In this document: piece after piece, positions 58,304 to 64,000 of the stretch | Numbering within the stretch: the first letter of the stretch is position 1 | Layout: every line of letters starts with the position of its first letter | From: Halomarina litorea | Lineage (GTDB): Archaea; Halobacteriota; Halobacteria; Halobacteriales; Haloarculaceae | DNA length: 64,000 nucleotides | NCBI RefSeq assembly: GCF_024227715.1 | Contig: NZ_CP100448.1 | Location: 2,439,655-2,503,654 of the forward strand | Direction: 5' to 3' | The notes under the pieces: model-generated | The model's input: only the letters and a program-made list of their open reading frames with translations | Database searches by the model: none | What the model was told of the DNA's origin: nothing | Program-made: the position numbers and the translations under genes

Positions 58304-58747
58304 TCAGTCGTCGCGGTCGTCGGGACCTTCGGTGCCGTCACGGTCGTGATCGCCGAGGACGCTCGTCACGCGCAGTGGGGCGTCGAGGGCCTCCACGTCC
58401 GCGACGATGGCGTCCTGGTCGGCGTCCGCCTCGTAGTAGAACACCACGTCGAACGTCCCGTCGCGGACGAGTTGCTGGCACTCCCAGACGAACTCGTCCC
58501 CTTTCAGGGTCAGGCCCTGATGCTGGTTCAGGCCGAACCGGGAGTCGTCGTTGCCCGAGTAGACGTACGTCTCGCCCTTCCCGGCGTGGTCGGCGATGAC
58601 GTCGCCCACGTCGAGGGTCGTCTGGTGGAGGCGCGCCTCGTCGTCGCCCCCGAACTCGGTGTGGACGATGAGGCCGTTCAGTTCGATGTCACCGGGTTCG
58701 AGGAGCGCTCTGGTCCGTTCGTAGAGGTCGCTGTCGACCGTGTCCAT
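58304..58747 (-). CDS. Conserved haloarchaeal protein (DUF5778-like)
   Basis: 147 residues from ATG 58747. Contains SDLYERTRALLEPGDIELNG, LIVHTEFGGDDEARLHQTTL and KGETYVYSGNDDSRFGLNQH, an alpha/beta domain found singly in haloarchaea, with an Asp/Arg-rich tail. No catalytic motif is evident. Placed alone between a winged-helix gene and the cold-shock pair. Confidence 0.72.
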   Translation of the reverse strand: MDTVDSDLYERTRALLEPGDIELNGLIVHTEFGGDDEARLHQTTLDVGDVIADHAGKGETYVYSGNDDSRFGLNQHQGLTLKGDEFVWECQQLVRDGTFDVVFYYEADADQDAIVADVEALDAPLRVTSVLGDHDRDGTEGPDDRDD

Positions 58748-58804
58748 GTAGGTGCCTCTCCACGAGCGGACATACACCTCACGGTCTCCGTGGACGGGTG
58801 CCTG

Positions 58805-58810
58805 AAAAAA
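58805..58810 (-). terminator. T6 tract after the cold-shock operon
   Basis: On the minus strand TTTTTT preceded by GTTCGAG, 22-27 bp past the stop of the second cold-shock gene. Archaeal intrinsic termination depends on such T-runs. Confidence 0.5.
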
Positions 58811-58831
58811 CTCGAACCGTCAGGTGCCGTG

Positions 58832-59026
58832 TTACAGGCGCTGGAGGTTCTTGGCGCGAGGGCCCTTGTCGGCCTGTTCGATGTCGAACTCGACCTCCTG
58901 CCCCTCTTCGAGGTCCGGACCGCCGACGTCTTCCATGTGGAAGAACACGTCGTCGTCGGCCTCGTCGGTCTCGATGAATCCGTAACCGCCAGTGTCGTTG
59001 AAGAACGCCACTTTTCCTTTCGCCAT
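58832..59026 (-). CDS. cspA: Cold-shock domain protein, second copy
   Basis: 64 residues, full-length single-OB-fold cold-shock protein: GGYGFIETDEADDDVFFHME carries the RNP1 and RNP2 nucleic-acid-binding motifs. It differs from the preceding gene at six of 64 positions and follows it by two bases, without room for a promoter. Likely RNA chaperone. Confidence 0.95.
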   Translation of the reverse strand: MAKGKVAFFNDTGGYGFIETDEADDDVFFHMEDVGGPDLEEGQEVEFDIEQADKGPRAKNLQRL

Positions 59027-59028
59027 CG

Positions 59029-59223
59029 TCAGAGCCTCTTCAGGTTCTTCGCACGCGGGCCCTTGTCGGCCTGCTCGATGTCGAACTCCACTTCCTGGCC
59101 CTCCTCGAGGTCGGGGCCACCGACGTCCTCCATGTGGAAGAACACGTCGTCGTCGGACTCATCGGTCTTGATGAACCCGTAACCGCCTGTGTCGTTGAAG
59201 AAATCAACCGTACCGGTCGCCAT
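59029..59223 (-). CDS. cspA: Cold-shock domain protein, first copy
   Basis: 64 residues; GGYGFIKTDESDDDVFFHME holds RNP1 and RNP2. Differences from its tandem partner are Thr3/Lys, Thr5/Lys, Asp7/Ala, Lys19/Glu, Ser23/Ala and Lys62/Gln, so the first strand and RNP1 flank carry opposite charge. Promoter TATA at 59248-59256. Confidence 0.95.
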   Translation of the reverse strand: MATGTVDFFNDTGGYGFIKTDESDDDVFFHMEDVGGPDLEEGQEVEFDIEQADKGPRAKNLKRL

Positions 59224-59247
59224 TGCAATCCTCTCTTCGTCGCGACC

Positions 59248-59256
59248 GTATTAAAA
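59248..59256 (-). promoter_or_regulatory. TATA box of the tandem cold-shock operon
   Basis: Minus-strand TTTTAATAC lies 25-33 bp before ATG 59223; transcription should start almost at the ATG (leaderless or nearly so). Confidence 0.65.
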
Positions 59257-59330
59257 CCCTCCGGGCGTCTCGGGGAGAGACTATCAGCGATGACGCAAGA
59301 CCTATGACTTCGGACTGATTCCCCCCGGGC

Positions 59331-60254
59331 ATGGTACGGCGGGTCCGTCGACTGGCACGTCGGCTCTACGAGCGGGTACTCGAACGGGAACTCGGTGGCG
59401 TCCCCGCCCACGTCGCGGTCATCCAGGACGGCAACCGGCGCTACGCGGACCGAAAGGGCGCGGGAACGGCGGTCGGCCACCGCGCGGGCGCGGAGACGAC
59501 GGAGGCGATGCTCGACTGGTGTGCGGAACTCGGCATCGAGGAACTGACGCTGTACGCCTTCTCGACGGAGAACTTCGAGCGCCCCCCCGAGGAGCGCGAG
59601 GAACTGTTCGACCTCATCGAGGACAAACTCTACCAGTTCGCCGACGACGAGAAGGTCCACGAGGACGAGGTGCGCATCCGCGCCATCGGCCAACTGGACC
59701 TGCTCCCCGCCCGGGTCCGCGAGGCCATCGAGTACGCCGAGACCCGGACCGCCGACTACGACAGCCAGTACCTGAACGTCGCGCTGGCCTACGGCGGCCG
59801 CGCGCAACTGCTCGGGGCGGCCCGCGACCTCGCGGGGGCCATCGAGGACGGCCGCCTCGCCAGCGACGACATCGACGTGGCCGCCGTCGAGGCCCGCCTC
59901 GCCGAACGACCCGCCCGCGCCGTCGACCTCATCATCCGCACCGGGGGCGACGAGCGCACCTCGAACTTCCTCCCGTGGCACGCCAACGGCAACGAGGCCG
60001 CCGTCTTCTTCTGTGCCCCCTACTGGCCAGAGTTCTCGCGCGTGGACTTCCTGCGGGCCATCCGCACCTACCAGTCCAGACAGGAGTCCTGGCGGCGCAC
60101 CCGGAGCGAACGCGCACTCGCACTCGCCAGCGCCGTCGGCGCGGACCGACCGCTCGTCCGCAGACTCACCGAGAAGGTCGGCGACCTGCCGGAACTGGAA
60201 GTCGACGTGGAGGCGGAGGGCGAGGAGGCGGAGTCGGAACTGCTGGCCGACTGA
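59331..60254 (+). CDS. uppS: cis-Prenyltransferase (polyprenyl diphosphate synthase)
   Basis: 307 residues. All five family regions are seen: VPAHVAVIQDGNRRYADRKG with the catalytic Asp, GHRAGAETTEAMLDWCAELG, LTLYAFSTENFERPPEEREE, LNVALAYGGRAQLLGAARDL and LIIRTGGDERTSNFLPWHAN. It extends farnesyl or geranylgeranyl diphosphate to the C55-60 polyprenol that carries glycans in haloarchaeal N-glycosylation. The tail is strongly acidic. Convergent with a divergent sister gene. Confidence 0.94.
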   Translation: MVRRVRRLARRLYERVLERELGGVPAHVAVIQDGNRRYADRKGAGTAVGHRAGAETTEAMLDWCAELGIEELTLYAFSTENFERPPEEREELFDLIEDKLYQFADDEKVHEDEVRIRAIGQLDLLPARVREAIEYAETRTADYDSQYLNVALAYGGRAQLLGAARDLAGAIEDGRLASDDIDVAAVEARLAERPARAVDLIIRTGGDERTSNFLPWHANGNEAAVFFCAPYWPEFSRVDFLRAIRTYQSRQESWRRTRSERALALASAVGADRPLVRRLTEKVGDLPELEVDVEAEGEEAESELLAD

Positions 60255-60327
60255 CCGCTCTCGACCGGACTTCTGTGAGGCGAGCATCTGCGAGCACCAC
60301 ACCGTTCCGTTCGACCGTCCCTTCGAC

Positions 60328-60936
60328 CTACCGCCCGAATCTGCGCTGTCGGTCCTGATAGTCCCGCACCGCCCGGAGGTAGTCCCGTTTCCTGAAGTCC
60401 CGCCAGTTCACGTCGGTGAAGTACAGTTCCGAGTAGACCGACTGCCAGATCATGAAATCGGAGAGGCGTTCGGCCCCCGTCTTGATGACGAGGTCGGGGG
60501 CCGTCGGGAAGACGAGCGCCGACTCGATGTGGCTCTCGTCGATGTCCTCGCTCCGTAACTCCCCGGACTCGACGGCCTCGGTGACCGAGCGGACCGCGTT
60601 GGCGAACTCCGCCTTCCCGCCGAGGCCGATGCTGACCTGCACGGGCGCGTCGGCGCGTTCCTCGTCGTCCGGACCGCGGACCGCCAACGGGCGGGGCGCG
60701 TCGAGGTCGGCGAGGGTCCGCCGGAGCGTCGGGACGGCCGCCTCGTCGAGCACCGAGACGTACACCATCACGCGCTCGGCGCCGCCGTCGAACGCCCACC
60801 CGAGGAACGACTCCAGTCGCCGATAGGCGTCGTGTTCGAGCAGGTCGCGTTCGGTGATGACCAGCGCGATGGTCCGCGGCGCGGCCGCCGAACTCCGCCG
60901 GATGCGCGCCGCGAGGTATCGGTCGTACAGTCCCAC
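60328..60936 (-). CDS. Divergent cis-prenyltransferase-like protein lacking the catalytic Asp
   Basis: 202 residues from GTG 60936 (VGLYDRYLAARIRRSSAAAP), chosen because it aligns with the N-terminus of the UppS next door. Region V survives in changed form (PDLVIKTGAERLSDFMIWQS, then KRDYLRAVRDYQDRQRR), but the first region, DGNRRYADRKG in UppS, reads VITERDLLEHDAYRRLESF, so the catalytic Asp and phosphate loop are missing. This is the pattern of NgBR/Nus1-type regulatory partners of cis-prenyltransferases. Confidence 0.8.
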   Translation of the reverse strand: MGLYDRYLAARIRRSSAAAPRTIALVITERDLLEHDAYRRLESFLGWAFDGGAERVMVYVSVLDEAAVPTLRRTLADLDAPRPLAVRGPDDEERADAPVQVSIGLGGKAEFANAVRSVTEAVESGELRSEDIDESHIESALVFPTAPDLVIKTGAERLSDFMIWQSVYSELYFTDVNWRDFRKRDYLRAVRDYQDRQRRFGR

Positions 60937-61033
60937 GGGCCACTCTCCTCGGCGGGGGAACGTAAGGTTCACGGGAGGGTCCCCCGAACGCGGCGAGTAC
61001 GCTGCCGAACCGGCCGTAGACGCGTCCCGAGGG

Positions 61034-61039
61034 GATTAA
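61034..61039 (+). promoter_or_regulatory. TATA-like element before the DUF92 gene
   Basis: ATTAAG in GGGGATTAAGTGG, 26-31 bp before GTG 61065. Confidence 0.4.
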
Positions 61040-61064
61040 GTGGTCATCGAAGGTATCGGGGCAC

Positions 61065-62405
61065 GTGTCTATCACGGTCCGACGCGCGGGCGCGTTCGGC
61101 GTCGTCGCCCTCCTCGCGCTGGTCGCCCCCCCGCTCGAGGGCCGCTTCGAGCCGCGAGTCGAGGCCGCACTCGCCGCCGTCCCCTTCGCGCTGGTCGCCC
61201 TCTACGCCCTCCTCGCCGACGACGAGGGCTACCTCTTCGACGTGTTCGCCCGGCCCGGCGACTTCGAGGAGGGCCGCCTCTACGGGCTGGCGGGCTTCTC
61301 GCTCGCCGCCGCGGGCCTCGCCATCGTGGCCCTCCGGTTCGGGATGCCGGTCGCGGTGTTCGTCACCAGCGTGTTCGTCCTCGCGTACGGCGACCTCGCC
61401 CAGAAGGGGACGCTGGACGTGGTCGGCGACCGCTTTCTCGCCATCTCGGCGTTCGCCGCCGCCGGCTTCGGTGCGGGCGTCCTCGCCCAGTTCGCGAGCG
61501 CCTTGCTCTCGGGCGGCGCGTTCGACCCCCCGCAGGCGGTCTTCCTCGCCGCCAGCGGCGCGTTGCTGGCCGCGCTGTTGCGCTCGATGCTGTTCGAGCG
61601 CGACGACCCGCTGGTGATGGCCTCCGTGGCGCTCGTCCTCTGGCTGTTCACCACCCTCCCGCTGGAGCTGACGGCGACGGGGGTGCTCGCGGGCGTGGGG
61701 GTGAGCGTCGCCCTCGGCTACGTCTCCTACGCGCTGGAGACGGCGTCGGTGACGGGGATGCTCGCGGGCGTGTTGCTCGCCCTCCTCAGCGTCGTGCTCG
61801 GCGACTTCGGCTGGTTCGCCGTCCTCATTTCCTTCTTCGCGGTGGGCGGCCTCTCCACGAAGTTCCGCTACGAGGAGAAACGCGAGCGCGGCATCGCCGA
61901 GGACAACGAGGGCGCGCGCGGCAGCGGAAACGTCCTCGCCAACAGCGCGGCGGCGCTGGTCGCCCTCGTCGCCGCCGCCGCCAGCCCCATGCTCGGTCTC
62001 CCCTCGCGGCTGTTCCTCTTCGCGTTCGTCGGGAGCGTCGCCGCCGCGATGAGCGACACCCTCTCCAGCGAAATCGGCGGCCTCTACGACGACCCGCGCC
62101 TCATCACAACCCTCCAGCGGGTGCCCCCCGGAACCGACGGCGGGGTCACGTGGCAGGGGGAACTCGCCGGCATCGCGGGGGCGGCCGTCGTCGCCGTCAT
62201 CGCCGTCGTCGCCTTCTCGCTCTCGCCGCTGGGCGTCGTGGTCGTCGTCGCCGCCGGCGTCGCCGGGATGACCGTCGACAGCCTCCTCGGTGCGACCGTC
62301 GAGGGCGTCTACGTCGACAACAAGGGGGTCAACTTCGCCGCGACGACGGCCGCCGCGTTCGTCGGGGGCGCACTCGCCGTCGCGACGGGACTGGTCGTGG
62401 TCTGA
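61065..62405 (+). CDS. DUF92-family membrane protein (VTE6/polyprenol-phosphate-kinase-like)
   Basis: 446 residues from GTG 61065, 10-12 helices. The C-terminal half is DUF92: FFAVGGLSTKFRYEEKRERG, IAEDNEGARGSGNVLANSAA, SVAAAMSDTLSSEIGGLYDD and AGMTVDSLLGATVEGVYVDN, as in plant VTE6, which phosphorylates phytyl phosphate. The N-terminal half contains a DAL..TLDVVGDRFLA segment that looks like a dolichol-kinase/cytidylyltransferase relative. Position beside UppS suggests polyprenol phosphate recycling. Confidence 0.8.
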   Translation: MSITVRRAGAFGVVALLALVAPPLEGRFEPRVEAALAAVPFALVALYALLADDEGYLFDVFARPGDFEEGRLYGLAGFSLAAAGLAIVALRFGMPVAVFVTSVFVLAYGDLAQKGTLDVVGDRFLAISAFAAAGFGAGVLAQFASALLSGGAFDPPQAVFLAASGALLAALLRSMLFERDDPLVMASVALVLWLFTTLPLELTATGVLAGVGVSVALGYVSYALETASVTGMLAGVLLALLSVVLGDFGWFAVLISFFAVGGLSTKFRYEEKRERGIAEDNEGARGSGNVLANSAAALVALVAAAASPMLGLPSRLFLFAFVGSVAAAMSDTLSSEIGGLYDDPRLITTLQRVPPGTDGGVTWQGELAGIAGAAVVAVIAVVAFSLSPLGVVVVVAAGVAGMTVDSLLGATVEGVYVDNKGVNFAATTAAAFVGGALAVATGLVVV

Positions 62406-62469
62406 GTCGGGGACGGTCCGAAGCGAAACGGGGCTAGTCCTCATGTGGGAGGCACGCGCGTCTCCGGGC

Positions 62470-63516
62470 ATGGAGGGCATCGAGGTCAAGCCGCACAACC
62501 AACAGGAGGCCGCCGAGTCGCTCCCGCTCATCTCCGAGACGGCACGGGTGACGAGCGTCGAACCGATGGACCGCCGTCGCCACGCCGACGTGGCGGACGC
62601 CGTCGCGACGCTCCTCGACGCTCACGACGAGGACCACCTGCTCGAATCGGGGGAGTGGGGCCCGGACCCCATCGACTGGCCACAGGTTGAGGCGGCGCTC
62701 GACCCGGCGTCCGGCAGCACGCTCGAGCGGAAGGTCGAGAGCCTCCGTGACCGCGACGAACGGCCCTATCCCATGCTGGTCGACCTCCGCTTCGAGACCG
62801 AGGGGGGCTTCGAGTTCCAGCCCGGCCAGTACGTCACCGTTCGCTACGAGGACGTCTCACGGCCCTACTCCATCGCCAGTTCGCCCACCGCCGAGGACAC
62901 CGCCCTCGCCATCCGGCACGTCCCCGACGGGACGCTGACCCCGATGCTCGTGGACGCCGACCCCGGCCACGAACTGGAGATTCGCGGCCCGAACGGGGAG
63001 TTCCTCCTCGAATCGCCCTCCTCGCGCGATATCGTCTTCCTCGCGACGGGGACGGGCGTCGCGCCGTTCAAGTCGATGATCGACTACACCTTCGAGGAGG
63101 GCCGCGACGTCTTCGAGGACGAGGAACGCGACGTGTGGCTCTTCCTCGGGTGTGCGTGGGAGGACGACCTGCCCTACCGCGAGGCCTTCCGCGAGTACGA
63201 CGCCGAGCGCGAGAACTTCCACTTCGTGCCCACGCTCAGCCGCGAGGAGTACCTCTCGAAGTGGGACGGGGAGACGGACTACGTCCAGCACACGCTGATG
63301 AAGTACGTCGACGAGAGCGAACTCGCCGACGACGCCCCCGTGGAACTGCGGGAGTTCGCGGCGATGGACCCCGTCGCCGACCGGGACCGCCGCCTCGACC
63401 CGTCGACGATGGAGGTGTACGCCTGCGGCCTCAGCGCGATGGCCTACGGCCTCGTTGACGTCGCCGAGAGCATCGGCGTCTCGGGGCGCCACGTCCACGT
63501 GGAAGGGTACGGGTGA
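62470..63516 (+). CDS. FAD/NAD(P)-binding oxidoreductase (ferredoxin-reductase type)
   Basis: 348 residues from ATG 62470 (ATG 62443 is an alternative). After an unusual N-terminal region of about 90 residues (DVADAVATLLDAHDEDHLLE) the FNR fold begins: FEFQPGQYVTVRYEDVSRPY, SIASSPTAEDTALAIRHVPD, then the nucleotide site DIVFLATGTGVAPFKSMIDY and a C-terminal VYACGLSAMAYGLVDVAESI. It transfers electrons between NAD(P)H and an unknown protein partner. Confidence 0.87.
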   Translation: MEGIEVKPHNQQEAAESLPLISETARVTSVEPMDRRRHADVADAVATLLDAHDEDHLLESGEWGPDPIDWPQVEAALDPASGSTLERKVESLRDRDERPYPMLVDLRFETEGGFEFQPGQYVTVRYEDVSRPYSIASSPTAEDTALAIRHVPDGTLTPMLVDADPGHELEIRGPNGEFLLESPSSRDIVFLATGTGVAPFKSMIDYTFEEGRDVFEDEERDVWLFLGCAWEDDLPYREAFREYDAERENFHFVPTLSREEYLSKWDGETDYVQHTLMKYVDESELADDAPVELREFAAMDPVADRDRRLDPSTMEVYACGLSAMAYGLVDVAESIGVSGRHVHVEGYG

Positions 63517-63660
63517 CGGAACCGGACGCGGAGCCGTCCACGGTGTCTCGAACGACCGACCCGAGTTCAGTCCGTCGGCGGGCCGCTCATCGAGCGGTCT
63601 CGACTCCGTCCGGTCGTGCCGTGCCGGTTCGGCCCGGTTGAGGGCCGTGCGCCGCCACCC

Positions 63661-63668
63661 TTAGATAG
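63661..63668 (+). promoter_or_regulatory. TATA-like element before the last gene
   Basis: TTAGATAG in CCCTTAGATAGCTACC, 31-38 bp upstream of ATG 63699. Confidence 0.4.
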
Positions 63669-63698
63669 CTACCGAACCAATGGGTATGGCTGATACCA

Positions 63699-64000
63699 AT
63701 GAGCACCAACAGCGTCCGGAAACTGATCTCCCGGACCATCGACGGGGTCGAAGCACTCGTCAACACCGAATCGGGGGAGATATTCATCGACGTACCCGCC
63801 GAGACCCCGCAGTACATCCGCGTCGGAGAGGGCGACGTCATCCGGGAAGGAGACGTCCGCTCGCGAGCGGAGAAGGAGCTCGACTCCTCGACCCTCAAGA
63901 GGTGGACGGTAGAACGAATCGGGCGGAAGACGGTCGTCGGGACGGACGAGGAGACGGGTGAGCGACGCGAGTGGGAGCGCGACTCGCTCGAACGGCAACT
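63699..64000 (+). CDS. Unknown haloarchaeal protein, 3' end outside window
   Basis: The frame from ATG 63699 stays open to the window edge (about 100 residues): MSTNSVRKLISRTIDGVEAL, VNTESGEIFIDVPAETPQYI, RVGEGDVIREGDVRSRAEKE, then TVERIGRKTVVGTDEETGER. Codon use is that of a real gene. The two short ATG-started frames of the opposite strand and other frame here have antisense character. Two small beta hairpins and a helix; family not recognised. Confidence 0.7.
   Translation, partial: MSTNSVRKLISRTIDGVEALVNTESGEIFIDVPAETPQYIRVGEGDVIREGDVRSRAEKELDSSTLKRWTVERIGRKTVVGTDEETGERREWERDSLERQ

Noticed and set aside
1-64000. CRISPR array, integrase, transposase or rRNA
   Set aside because: No regularly spaced repeats, no recognisable mobile-element enzyme and no rRNA were seen on either strand.

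Overview
The window comes from a haloarchaeon (class Halobacteria); I cannot fix the genus. The evidence is very high GC with strong GC3 bias, acidic proteomes even in housekeeping proteins, archaeal ribosomal proteins (eL32, eL19) in the spc operon order, TATA boxes about 25-30 bp upstream of leaderless starts, a twin-arginine lipoprotein, HTH_10-type regulators, Trk potassium systems and CxPxCG-free small proteins of haloarchaeal type. There is one tRNA (Pro-GGG) and no rRNA, CRISPR array or intact insertion sequence.

Layout. 0-4.6 kb: 3' end of the ribosomal spc operon (rpl32e-rpl19e-rpl18-rps5-rpl30-rpl15) and secY. 4.7-13.8 kb: a broken CPBP protease gene, a PadR regulator, a SHOCT membrane protein, a molybdenum formate dehydrogenase-like operon (fdhA, NuoF-like subunit, TorD chaperone), a zinc-ribbon membrane protein, a Tat lipoprotein and a start-less Cys-rich gene fragment. 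13.8-19.7 kb: a surface-glycan-like island with a nucleotidyltransferase coupled to two small sister proteins, an asparagine-synthase-like protein, a Wzx-type flippase and an FkbM methyltransferase, around an unusually AT-rich intergenic segment. 19.9-27 kb: a ComEC-like secreted metallo-hydrolase, a LUD-domain (lactate utilisation-type) pair with a possible structured leader, an APC transporter fused to two universal-stress domains and a free universal stress protein. 27.2-33.2 kb: two opposed Trk potassium uptake modules (trkA-trkH and trkA-trkH) with a deletion relic of a third trkH between them.

33.2-38.6 kb resumes the secY-linked housekeeping set: adk, an EMC3/YidC-like membrane insertase, cmk and truB/cbf5, then an aspartoacylase-like hydrolase. 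38.7-41.5 kb: tRNA-Pro with a downstream copy of its 3' end, an MFS transporter, and an 800-bp gene-free stretch holding a dense nest of hairpins. 41.5-48.9 kb: AI-2E-like permease, GT2 glycosyltransferase, a GHMP RFAP-synthase-like protein, an RNase H-like protein, an EamA transporter, a nitroreductase, an HTH_10 regulator, a ubiquitin-fold MoaD-like protein ending in Cys-Cys, and a universal stress protein. 48.9-53.4 kb: herA and nurA, the archaeal DNA-end-resection pair, separated by an inositol-phosphatase and a conserved small protein. 53.4-58.2 kb: an O-methyltransferase and a haem/sirohaem operon: a fused AhbA/AhbB-type sirohaem decarboxylase, a Met8/CysG-type dehydrogenase and glutamyl-tRNA reductase. 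58.3-64 kb: a small conserved protein, tandem cold-shock genes, a cis-prenyltransferase plus a divergent sister lacking the catalytic aspartate, a DUF92 polyprenol-kinase-like membrane protein, a flavin oxidoreductase and a truncated gene at the right edge.

The strongest leads are: the cis-prenyltransferase pair that looks like a catalytic/non-catalytic heteromer, next to a DUF92 kinase; the coupled nucleotidyltransferase plus twin small proteins in the glycan island; the NuoF-like subunit that has lost its N-terminal Fe-S cysteines and FMN loop; the MoaD-like protein ending in Cys-Cys; the haem-operon decarboxylase fusion; the trkH relic; and the hairpin cluster at 41.2 kb.
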